A stretch of 12,400 bases of DNA from JACPNA01 sp964429715 (GTDB lineage Archaea > Nanobdellota > Nanobdellia > Woesearchaeales > GW2011-AR9). The stretch is from assembly GCA_964429715.1 (NCBI GenBank), contig CAYSCV010000041.1, forward strand, positions 1 to 12,400. The letters run 5' to 3'. A program made the position numbers and the translations under genes. Below, piece after piece: positions 5,503 through 12,399 of the stretch (positions are counted from its first letter, which is position 1; every line of letters begins with the position of its first letter). Under the pieces are notes generated by a model. It ran no database searches. It saw nothing but the letters and a program-made list of their open reading frames with translations, and was not told the origin of the DNA.

Positions 5503-7848
5503 CTATTTGATTGTTAATTGGCGATACGCTGCATCATGGAAATCTTCATTTTCCACAAATACTTCCACAAGATATTCTCCTGCTTCTGCATCCTCTGGAA
5601 TTTGTAATCCGGTTGTCACATGCTTAGTTTCGCCTTTCTTCACATCAAATTCTTTGCTTGAAACCATAGTGTTTAAGTCGTACACAAACAACCGTACCCG
5701 TACATCATTCAAGTTCTTATTGCCGTCATTAACAATCTTAGTATTTACGGTAATCATTTCTCCTGGAGCTGCCACATCTGCACTTAAGCCAATTGTTGCT
5801 AACTTCAAATTCGTATAGGCCGCATTGACATGGATCACATAGGATTGGGTGATCGTATTTTTACCATCTGTAACTTGAATAGTTACATCGTAATTTCCTT
5901 CTTTTTCCGGCGTCCATTCTACAACTCCTGTTGCCGAAATCTTCATGCCCATTGGTGCTTTGCTTAATCCAAAGCTCACTGGCTTATCGCTTGCAACACC
6001 TACAGCGTAGGAATACAATTCTCCTACTGTTGCGGTTGTAACCGGCGATGAAGTAAACACTGGCTCTTTACCAGGTACATCTGATACTTTTGTAACTGTG
6101 ATTGTTATTGTTTCACTATCAACATTTCCTTTATCATCGGTAACTGTAAACGTAATTGTATGTGTTCCTGCTTGTTCTTTTGCAGGTGTCCAGCTAAATG
6201 TACTTGTTTTCGCATCAAACACAGCACCTGTTGGTAATGCACTTGTACTAAACGTTAATGGATCATTATCTTTATCCATTGCTTTTACACCAAAAGTTAA
6301 CATATTTCCTGCCGCGATACTCTTATCACCAATTGCATCTAATTCTGGTGCATTTCCGGTAGCAGTAGGATCACACACATCACCAATACCATCCTTGTCC
6401 GTATCTTCTTGATTAGGATTGAATGCGTCCGGACAGTTATCTTTATCATCTTCAACACCATCATTATCTTTATCTTTTGGTGCTGGTGGTACAACGCTTA
6501 CTACAAACTTTTGTGATACTGTTCCTAAACCATCAGTTGCTACAACCTCAACTGCATGGTCTCCAACCTGCGCAGCACTTGGCGTCCATGTAATTGTATT
6601 TTGTAATAAAGTCATTCCTTGCGGTCCAACTTTTTGTAAAAATGAAACAACATCTTCACTATCTGCATCTTTTGCTGTCAATGTATATTTATAAGCGAGG
6701 CCCACTGTTGCAATAGGTGGTGCTACTGAAGTTACTTGTGGTACTTGATTTACATCATTTATTGTAACCGTAATATACACTGGAATCGAACTCATTTCTC
6801 CATCCGTCGCGGTAAATTCGAAGTAAACATCTCGAGCCACGGCCGGATGTTTTACTGCTGTATACCCTGGGGCGAGCATAAATTTCCCCGTCGTTTCATC
6901 GATTGCATACATAACACTTTGTCCTTTAAGTGCATCAAATATATTTGCAAACGTACAAGAAAAATCAAAAAACCCATTACATGGTCCTGCTTTTGCTGTT
7001 TTTTCTACTGTGTATTTGACTGCTTTCCCTTCTGGATCTTTCGCCGCAATTGTAAATTCTAATATTTGTCCTTCAGATACTTTATTATCACTAATTGCAT
7101 TCATAACCGGGGCTTTATTTGCTGGTGCAGGTACATCAACAACTTTGATGTTCACATCAACTGAAGTTGTCGCCCCTTTATCATCCGCAACAACAAATGT
7201 AACAACATAATCTCCTGCTTGCGTAAAATCAGGTGTCCAGCTGAATACATTCCCGTTCAATACGGTTCCCACTGGCCCATTCTTCATAGAGAATGTAATT
7301 GGATCAGCATCTGGGTCAGCTGCCACAACTTTGAATGTCAATAAATCTCCTTCATTCACTACTTTCGCTCCAATTGCATTTACAATTGGTGCATTATTAT
7401 CCGGAACCACAACTTTCGCATTTACTTTTAATGTTAGTGCAATACTCTTTGCTCCCAATGTATTAACTGCTGTCGCAATAACATCGTACTCTCCAACTGC
7501 CAAATCATCCGTTTTAACCGGGATAGTTTGATCAAACGTACTTTGAATATTAGCTGGAACATTTGGGAAATTAAACTCTTTCACAAATGATTGGTCTGCT
7601 TTCTTCAATAATTTTATATTTAAATTAAAATTCTGCGCACTTACCACAAATGTCCAAAGTTTTGCATCATCGCCTTGTGTTAGGCTAAGGTCTGTAACCA
7701 AGTTTTGTTGATTATTTGCCACAACCCATCCTGACTGAAAAATAAGTGGGTCTGCTGCCACAACACTTGTGATACTTGAAAGTACCAAAAGCAAGCCGAT
7801 AAGTATACTGCCGATGATGTTTTGTTTTTTCATTGTGTTTCCATCCAT
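5503..7848 (-). CDS. large secreted Ig-repeat protein with a thrombospondin type 3 segment
   Basis: A 781-residue exported protein. The signal peptide spans residues 1-32 (hydrophobic core IIGSILIGLLLVL, cleavage after VVAA). An N-terminal beta domain is followed by five Ig/cadherin-like repeats starting near 149, 242, 366, 497 and 593. Four of these carry the SWTP-like motif of putative Ig (He_PIG) domains. Between repeats 3 and 4, residues about 458-492 form a thrombospondin type 3 stretch (DKDNDG, DNCPDAFNPNQ, DTDKDGIGD), a known calcium-binding motif with two cysteines. A CARDB-like domain from about 678 ends the protein; there is no C-terminal anchor. Repeat 2 has an extra cysteine-containing loop (GPCNGFFDFSC). 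The start at 7848 fits a TATA box 26 bases upstream; an ATG at 7833 (giving MKKQNIIG, weak SD GGATGG) is the alternative. Likely adhesive or structural. Confidence 0.85.
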   Translation of the reverse strand: MDGNTMKKQNIIGSILIGLLLVLSSITSVVAADPLIFQSGWVVANNQQNLVTDLSLTQGDDAKLWTFVVSAQNFNLNIKLLKKADQSFVKEFNFPNVPANIQSTFDQTIPVKTDDLAVGEYDVIATAVNTLGAKSIALTLKVNAKVVVPDNNAPIVNAIGAKVVNEGDLLTFKVVAADPDADPITFSMKNGPVGTVLNGNVFSWTPDFTQAGDYVVTFVVADDKGATTSVDVNIKVVDVPAPANKAPVMNAISDNKVSEGQILEFTIAAKDPEGKAVKYTVEKTAKAGPCNGFFDFSCTFANIFDALKGQSVMYAIDETTGKFMLAPGYTAVKHPAVARDVYFEFTATDGEMSSIPVYITVTINDVNQVPQVTSVAPPIATVGLAYKYTLTAKDADSEDVVSFLQKVGPQGMTLLQNTITWTPSAAQVGDHAVEVVATDGLGTVSQKFVVSVVPPAPKDKDNDGVEDDKDNCPDAFNPNQEDTDKDGIGDVCDPTATGNAPELDAIGDKSIAAGNMLTFGVKAMDKDNDPLTFSTSALPTGAVFDAKTSTFSWTPAKEQAGTHTITFTVTDDKGNVDSETITITVTKVSDVPGKEPVFTSSPVTTATVGELYSYAVGVASDKPVSFGLSKAPMGMKISATGVVEWTPEKEGNYDVTIQVTDGKNTITQSYVIHVNAAYTNLKLATIGLSADVAAPGEMITVNTKIVNDGNKNLNDVRVRLFVYDLNTMVSSKEFDVKKGETKHVTTGLQIPEDAEAGEYLVEVFVENEDFHDAAYRQLTIK

Positions 7849-7871
7849 ATTTGGTTTAGTTATTATTACTA

Positions 7872-7878
7872 TTATATC
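7872..7878 (-). promoter_or_regulatory. TATA box of the large Ig-repeat gene
   Basis: The minus strand reads GATATAA. It is centred about 26 bases before the ATG at 7848 (41 before the alternative ATG at 7833), so a transcript would begin at or beside the upstream ATG. Confidence 0.45.
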
Positions 7879-7932
7879 ACTATTTTTATTACACACCTAA
7901 AACCAAATCTTCACATTCACTCCCTCTTTACT

Positions 7933-7962
7933 ATTATAATTACAACAAGTAATTATAATTAC
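7933..7962. repeat. inverted and direct repeats between two surface genes
   Basis: ATTATAATTAC at 7933-7943 and its reverse complement GTAATTATAAT at 7949-7959 form an 11-base perfect stem with a 5-base loop. ATTATAATTAC recurs directly at 7952-7962, so 7949-7962 is also a 14-base perfect palindrome. It lies 16 bases after the stop codon of 7979-9358 and about 75 bases upstream of the TATA box of the next gene. It could be a transcript-end structure or a dimeric regulator site. Confidence 0.6.
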
Positions 7963-7978
7963 AAATTAAAATAATAAA

Positions 7979-9358
7979 TTAAAATCTGTACATTGCTTGG
8001 ATAAAACTCATAACTTTTCCGGTTGTGACGTCATATCCTGCGCTTAATCGTGCACCAAATCCTTTTACAAATTCTACTGTTGCATCAACACCAGGGACAA
8101 TTGGATGTACTGCTTTTCGCGTTGTGACTGAATCAGCAATTGAACTAGCCTCTCCTAACTGTACGCCTGTACTGTTTCGTAACACCACACTTCGTGTTCT
8201 ATCTTCAGTAACTGTTTCTTGCCCATTCAATGCTTGTAAACTTAAACCAAAACCCACATTTTTATTCGCATTATACGCTAATCGTAATCCTGCTCCATTG
8301 TGGTAATCAGTTCCGTTTGTTTTTTGTAACGAAAGCGTTGATTGTTGTTGATATCCTAATGATCCACCCACTGCTGACGTTTTACTTTCAGGAGTTGAAG
8401 AAGTTGTTTGTTTACTCTCTCCATTTTGATACACTGTACCATTTGCACATACGCTAACTGCTGGAGTGAATGCATAACATAATTCTCCGGCAACTGCTAT
8501 AGGGAAGCTATGCGCAGTTCCATTTCCAAAGTAACCTGCTCCTGCTAAAGCTTTTATGCTCCATGGTGATTGTTCTTTTGCAGCTACGGGAGCGATTTCA
8601 CGTACAATCGTCTCAATTGTTCTTCGTAATTCTGCTTCATCGCGTGTCAAGTTTGTTCTCAATAAGCCTCGAAACTGTTTAACTTCGCCAACTTGACTTT
8701 CTTGTGCTGTAACACACTTTGTATGCTGATCAACAACTGAAAGTGAATCATCTGTGGTTGCTGTTAATTCATGACTTAAATAAGCTTTAAATTCTTCACT
8801 GTTTTCTTCATCTTTCACTTCTGCCAAGAATAATTTTTCCGCTTGAATTGCTTTATCATAATTTGATAATTTTTTATCTTTACCTAAATCACTAACTTTA
8901 GTGGTAAATGCTTCTGAACCTTTATATGTCTCACTAACTTGCTCTGCTAATCCTACAAATCCTTGATATGCTTTTCCACATTCATCATTCACCGCTTGAT
9001 GCAATCCTTGTAATTGGCCATACTTTTCAGCCAATGCTTCTCGTAAGCTCTCACGAACATAATCATTTTCTGGGTTTGTTAATTCACCGACACGTGCATC
9101 CAATGCTTTATATTGCACATTGACATCAGTAACATCCTTAGCTAACCCTACTACTCGAACATCTAATGCATTCAATTTTTGTTCTAATGGTGAAACAACT
9201 GGTGAAACAACTCCTTTTCCTTTCCCTTTTCCCTTTCCTTTAGTGCCAGGAGTAACCATTTTTCCTTTTCCAGGTGTTGCGCCATCCACATAAGAAATTG
9301 GCGCATATAGTGCTAAAGCTCCTGCCATAACTGCTGATAATAATTGTTTTGTATTCAT
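7979..9358 (-). CDS. exported coiled-coil protein with a beta-barrel-like C-terminus
   Basis: A 459-residue protein. The signal peptide spans residues 1-27 (LLSAVMAGALALYAP). A basic linker 29-49 contains a (KG)5 run, followed by a duplicated VVSP. Residues 58-93 form a perfect heptad: L58, L62, L65, V69, L72, V76, V79, Y83, L86, V90, L93. A helical, charged region extends to about 262, with C127 and C215. From 266 to the end the sequence changes to alternating hydrophobic/polar strands with glycine and aromatic residues (WSIKALAGAGYFG, GAGLRLAYN, VGFGLSLQAL, GFGARLSAGYD). It ends in VMSFIQAMYRF, with the terminal phenylalanine and a tyrosine two residues before it that mark outer-membrane barrels. 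C294 and C304 could pair. I infer 8-10 strands. The start is set by an SD (GAGGT, 8 bases upstream). Nothing enzymatic is visible; a non-barrel beta-rich adhesin remains possible. Confidence 0.82.
   Translation of the reverse strand: MNTKQLLSAVMAGALALYAPISYVDGATPGKGKMVTPGTKGKGKGKGKGVVSPVVSPLEQKLNALDVRVVGLAKDVTDVNVQYKALDARVGELTNPENDYVRESLREALAEKYGQLQGLHQAVNDECGKAYQGFVGLAEQVSETYKGSEAFTTKVSDLGKDKKLSNYDKAIQAEKLFLAEVKDEENSEEFKAYLSHELTATTDDSLSVVDQHTKCVTAQESQVGEVKQFRGLLRTNLTRDEAELRRTIETIVREIAPVAAKEQSPWSIKALAGAGYFGNGTAHSFPIAVAGELCYAFTPAVSVCANGTVYQNGESKQTTSSTPESKTSAVGGSLGYQQQSTLSLQKTNGTDYHNGAGLRLAYNANKNVGFGLSLQALNGQETVTEDRTRSVVLRNSTGVQLGEASSIADSVTTRKAVHPIVPGVDATVEFVKGFGARLSAGYDVTTGKVMSFIQAMYRF
9188..9211 (-). 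repeat. 12-base perfect tandem duplication
   Basis: The unit tggtgaaacaac (plus strand) occurs twice head to tail inside the coiled-coil/barrel gene and encodes VVSPVVSP at residues 50-57. The perfect match and in-frame length suggest a recent slippage or duplication. Confidence 0.85.
9212..9241 (-). repeat. short tandem repeat encoding a Lys-Gly run
   Basis: Degenerate 6-base units of the type GGAAAG/GGAAAA on the coding strand encode KGKGKGKGKG (residues 40-49). Changes in copy number would stay in frame and alter only linker length and charge. Confidence 0.75.
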
Positions 9359-9366
9359 TGTTTTTT

Positions 9367-9372
9367 ACCTCG
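9367..9372 (-). promoter_or_regulatory. ribosome binding site of the coiled-coil/barrel gene
   Basis: CGAGGT on the minus strand ends 8 bases before the ATG at 9358. No convincing TATA box lies in the 66-base gap to the upstream gene, so this gene is probably translated from a transcript shared with it. Confidence 0.6.
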
Positions 9373-9424
9373 TGTTGTTTTGTTTAATTTTAATTTTATT
9401 TTTTTCTTATTTTTTTGGTCTTGT

Positions 9425-9868
9425 CTATTTTTTCGGTGTTTCCGACTTTAATAACATCCATGGATAACTTTTGTTTGGCATTTCTGTTGGACATAATCTT
9501 TGTCCGGAAAAATAATTTCGTACTGTCTCATCCTTCTGATCCCCGGGAGTTGTCATAAGGTTATACAATCGATTTAATGCTTCTCGACAAACTTCCTCGT
9601 TAGTTTTCTTCCCTTTTTGTTGGAATAAATCTTCCAATGAAATTGCAATTTTTCCGCCAACGCCATCTAAATATTGATCAAGCACTTTACTAATATACCC
9701 TGGCTTCGGATTCAATTGGTCCTGCTTGATACATTGATACCATGAACTTTGGCATGCCGGCTGTACTGGTGCGGCTGGTGCCGGTGCTGCTGCATATCCA
9801 TTTGAAGCAGTGAGTACTACCAAAGAAACAAGCTTTTCTGTAATATTTTTTTTCAGTGCATTATACAT
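9425..9868 (-). CDS. small secreted four-cysteine protein, unknown function
   Basis: A 147-residue protein with a signal peptide (residues 1 to about 27, KKNITEKLVSLVVLTASNGYAAA) followed by an alanine/proline-rich stretch (28-37). The mature part is mostly helical and charged, with four cysteines (C39, C46, C94, C126) that could form two disulfides outside the cell, and no anchor. I do not recognise a family. It is the first gene of a likely two-gene transcript with the coiled-coil/barrel gene (66-base gap, no terminator-like T-run on the coding strand, no clear second promoter), so it may be a partner or assembly factor for that protein; this is inference from position. The start at 9868 lacks an SD. 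The predicted transcript begins about 26 bases upstream with a hairpin. Confidence 0.78.
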   Translation of the reverse strand: MYNALKKNITEKLVSLVVLTASNGYAAAPAPAAPVQPACQSSWYQCIKQDQLNPKPGYISKVLDQYLDGVGGKIAISLEDLFQQKGKKTNEEVCREALNRLYNLMTTPGDQKDETVRNYFSGQRLCPTEMPNKSYPWMLLKSETPKK

Positions 9869-9875
9869 AGTATTT

Positions 9876-9894
9876 CTTGGTAATTTTAACCAAG
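9876..9894 (-). promoter_or_regulatory. hairpin in the 5' leader of the small cysteine protein gene
   Basis: CTTGGT and ACCAAG form a 6-base stem around a 7-base AT loop, ending 7 bases before the ATG at 9868. The predicted transcription start falls at the outer edge of the stem, so the mRNA would start with this hairpin and have no SD. Confidence 0.5.
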
Positions 9895-9917
9895 TACTAC
9901 TCTAAAGTAACCATCTA

Positions 9918-9930
9918 TTTATAAATCTTT
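9918..9930 (-). promoter_or_regulatory. BRE/TATA promoter of the small cysteine protein gene
   Basis: AAAGATTTATAAA on the minus strand is identical over 13 bases to the promoter at 5428-5440. Transcription would start near 9894, giving a leader of about 26 bases. Confidence 0.6.
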
Positions 9931-10040
9931 TGGAATAATTGTTAATTTCTAGTAGTAACTAATAATTTTTACAATTCAATTAATTTTTTTGATTTAGATA
10001 AATTTGAAAAATTATAATCTAATAAATTCCTGTTTTGTTA

Positions 10041-10051
10041 AGAAAAATAAA
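10041..10051 (-). terminator. T-rich terminator of the permease gene
   Basis: On the minus strand TTTATTTTTCT follows directly after the TGA stop of the permease gene. No hairpin is associated, as expected for archaeal U-tract termination. Confidence 0.45.
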
Positions 10052-11248
10052 TCAAACTAAAATACTATGTCCTATTTCATAAACGATTGCTAACGCAAAC
10101 AATGAAATAAGAAACGCTAAAATTGTAAACGGAATATTCAACTTATACTCTGGCACTCGATCTCCTTTTCTCTTCGCTTTCACATACATCAGAATAATAA
10201 GTATCCCCTCTAACCCCCCTGCAATCCCCCCCGTTAACCCCAATATCGCAATAAATGATGTCACATTCTGAAGCACAATTACAAGTGGCAATACAAATGT
10301 GATAATCACTGCAATTGTATGATTAATATGATAATCATATTGGTACAACTCAATCAATGCCGTACTTAACGAAAGAAAACATGTAAACATCGCCAGCACC
10401 GCCAATACATTCGCAAAAATTCCTAACAACGGATGCGCAAACATACCTAACGCAATCGTCGCAATGCGTTGATTCGCATCTAGCTGCGCAAATTTTTCTC
10501 CCCCAATCATCCCTACCACAATAAAAGCTAACAATAAATATAACAGTATGGGAATAATTGCCCCTACAATAATGGACTTCTTCAATAATTTTTTATTCGC
10601 CCCTAACATCTCCTGCATCTCCGGCACCGCCGCAAAACCTAACAGAGAAAACAAGATGATTCCATACGGCAGAAAAAAGTATTGTGGATTAAATACTGTC
10701 AGATTTCGTTCTTCAATCTTATCCAATGAATAAAAACCAATAATCACCACCACACTGAGCAGCAGCAAAATTAAATACAACTCCGCTTTTCCCGTTGACT
10801 TGATTCCCCTCCACACAATTGCTAGACCAATCACAAAAAAAATCAATGTATATAATAAAGGCGAACCAAATTTAAATATCGCATGCAAACTAATCCCTTC
10901 CCCAATCAAATACGCCGTGAGCGCTCCGTAAATCGAGACTAACGTAATCAGTGTCATGATTCGTTTTCCACTTGGACCCAGATATTTATCAGCATACCCT
11001 GCCAGTTGGTGCTGTTCTCTTGTTCGCAATACAACCTCTCCTAACATCAAATATAATAATAGAAACGCAACCCCCAATATTAATATCAACCCTAACCCGT
11101 ATAACAATCCTGCCTGTGACACCACATATGGAATCCCTAACATCCCCGCTCCTACAATCGTGCCAATTAACGTAGATGTCGCAATCAACTGCTTCTTCTC
11201 TCCAAAGAATCCTGAATACCTCTCAACTTCCCCTCTTTTCTTAAACAT
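10052..11248 (-). CDS. amino-acid permease (APC superfamily, HAAAP-like)
   Basis: A 398-residue integral membrane protein with about eleven hydrophobic segments. After a basic, polar N-terminus of 19 residues, the first helix contains GTIVGAGMLGIP (residues 29-40). This is the glycine-rich unwound segment that binds the substrate's amino and carboxyl groups in LeuT-fold amino-acid transporters. Family and length fit the aromatic/hydroxy amino-acid permeases and related archaeal homologues. The protein probably imports amino acids by cation symport, though the specific amino acid cannot be told. The start at 11248 has a TATA box 26 bases upstream and no SD. It is divergently transcribed from the phosphotransferase-like gene, apparently from the same TATA element. 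Confidence 0.88.
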   Translation of the reverse strand: MFKKRGEVERYSGFFGEKKQLIATSTLIGTIVGAGMLGIPYVVSQAGLLYGLGLILILGVAFLLLYLMLGEVVLRTREQHQLAGYADKYLGPSGKRIMTLITLVSIYGALTAYLIGEGISLHAIFKFGSPLLYTLIFFVIGLAIVWRGIKSTGKAELYLILLLLSVVVIIGFYSLDKIEERNLTVFNPQYFFLPYGIILFSLLGFAAVPEMQEMLGANKKLLKKSIIVGAIIPILLYLLLAFIVVGMIGGEKFAQLDANQRIATIALGMFAHPLLGIFANVLAVLAMFTCFLSLSTALIELYQYDYHINHTIAVIITFVLPLVIVLQNVTSFIAILGLTGGIAGGLEGILIILMYVKAKRKGDRVPEYKLNIPFTILAFLISLFALAIVYEIGHSILV

Positions 11249-11269
11249 AGCCTATATAATATAGTATAG

Positions 11270-11279
11270 ATTTATATAT
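11270..11279. promoter_or_regulatory. shared TATA element of two divergent genes
   Basis: The run atttatatat reads as a TATA box on both strands. Its centre is about 26 bases from the permease ATG (11248) and about 32 from the phosphotransferase ATG (11307), and no other good TATA element fits either gene in the 58-base gap. Only one of the two genes could be initiated at a time. Confidence 0.55.
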
Positions 11280-11306
11280 GTTACTTTCTCTTTACCTTTT
11301 TACACC

Positions 11307-12344
11307 ATGACTCTTTCAAAAGAGACTGCACAGGAGCTCATTTCAAAAGTAGCAAAAGATGCTATTGTTAATTCTATTACTCCTCTAAATTCGGGGTATC
11401 ACAGCCGCGGCTACAAAGTTATAACAAAAGATGGGAAAGAATATTTCATCAAGCAATTCATATCAAATGATCGTGGATTTGAATTTCTAGAACGAAAGTT
11501 GCATTCGCTTTTGGTTAGCCATAGTATGAATAACAGGAATAAAGCGACACCACAATCATATGCAGTCATCGCTAAAGATAAAGATAAGATGCTTGTGTTC
11601 AAGAAACTTGATGATAATAGCACAGTCTATGAAATCCAAGAATATGGGGGGAATGGAAAAAGTCTGCTTGAAACATTCTCCGAACGTCTTACAAAAAATA
11701 AACTTGATGTAGATGATCTCAACGAGATTGAAAAAGTTACGAATTACATTGCAAAGATACATGCCATAAAACACCCAGGAGACAAGAAAACGCGAGACGC
11801 AGTCTATAACGATTTTTTAAGAAGCGTAATTGGTCATCCAGAATACACTTTACAACTGATGCACAGTTTTGAAAAAAATGACAAGTTCCTTCCCCCTTCA
11901 AAGCAGGGAAAATACCTAGAACTGATGCTGAAGTTCATGCATGAATGGAAAAATCGTGGAGATCGATTGTGCGCATTACATGGCGATTTCTGGGTTTCAA
12001 ACGCAATCAAAAGATCTGACAAATCACTCTATTTTATCGATTACTCAAGAATGCCATGGGGAGATCCTGGTTTCGATGTCGGATTCTGGACCTCTTCATT
12101 CTATTTCCAATATACTGGAACAAAAAACAAGTATTGCAGAGATTATATTCGAGCGTTCATGGACTCATATATTAAAAAAACAGGAGACAAAGAAATCCTA
12201 AAGACAATGATCTATGCCTATACTTTGATTGGCATCATGTATGCAAGTGAATACTGGATACCAGGACTCCCTGATAAAGCAAGAAGAAATTTTATGTCAG
12301 CTGTAAAAAAAATGATGAAAAAAAAAGAATTTATCATTCCTTAG
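11307..12344 (+). CDS. aminoglycoside phosphotransferase-fold (APH) kinase
   Basis: A 345-residue protein of the APH/choline-kinase branch of the protein-kinase-like fold. The ATP-binding lysine is K49 (in YFIKQF). The catalytic Brenner motif HGDFWVSN has H225, D227 and N232, and the metal-binding aspartate is D245 in FIDYSRMPWGDPGFDVG, matching the family's D-x-D-P-G-D element in spirit. Family members phosphorylate small molecules (aminoglycosides, choline, sugars, homoserine) and, more rarely, proteins. An antibiotic-resistance role is not supported; the substrate is unknown. The C-terminus is lysine-rich (KKMMKKKEF). The start at 11307 lies 32 bases from a TATA element shared with the divergent permease, leaving a leader of only a few bases and no SD. 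Its coding sequence looks more A-rich than that of the permease. Confidence 0.87.
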   Translation: MTLSKETAQELISKVAKDAIVNSITPLNSGYHSRGYKVITKDGKEYFIKQFISNDRGFEFLERKLHSLLVSHSMNNRNKATPQSYAVIAKDKDKMLVFKKLDDNSTVYEIQEYGGNGKSLLETFSERLTKNKLDVDDLNEIEKVTNYIAKIHAIKHPGDKKTRDAVYNDFLRSVIGHPEYTLQLMHSFEKNDKFLPPSKQGKYLELMLKFMHEWKNRGDRLCALHGDFWVSNAIKRSDKSLYFIDYSRMPWGDPGFDVGFWTSSFYFQYTGTKNKYCRDYIRAFMDSYIKKTGDKEILKTMIYAYTLIGIMYASEYWIPGLPDKARRNFMSAVKKMMKKKEFIIP

Positions 12345-12365
12345 AGAACTTTGCAAAAAGCAATT

Positions 12366-12399
12366 CTTTCCAACAGGAAAGTCACGAACGCTAGTGACT
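12366..12399 (+). other. two adjacent hairpins after the phosphotransferase gene
   Basis: CTTTCC and GGAAAG (12366-12371 with 12376-12381, 4-base loop) are followed by AGTCAC and GTGACT (12380-12385 with 12394-12399, 8-base loop). They share two bases, so they would be alternative or stacked structures. They begin 21 bases after the stop at 12344 and run to the window edge. They may be a 3' UTR structure or the start of an RNA feature beyond the window. Confidence 0.35.

Noticed and set aside
11307..12344. Aminoglycoside resistance gene
   Set aside because: The APH fold is shared by many metabolite kinases; there is no close resistance-family signature, mobile element or resistance context.
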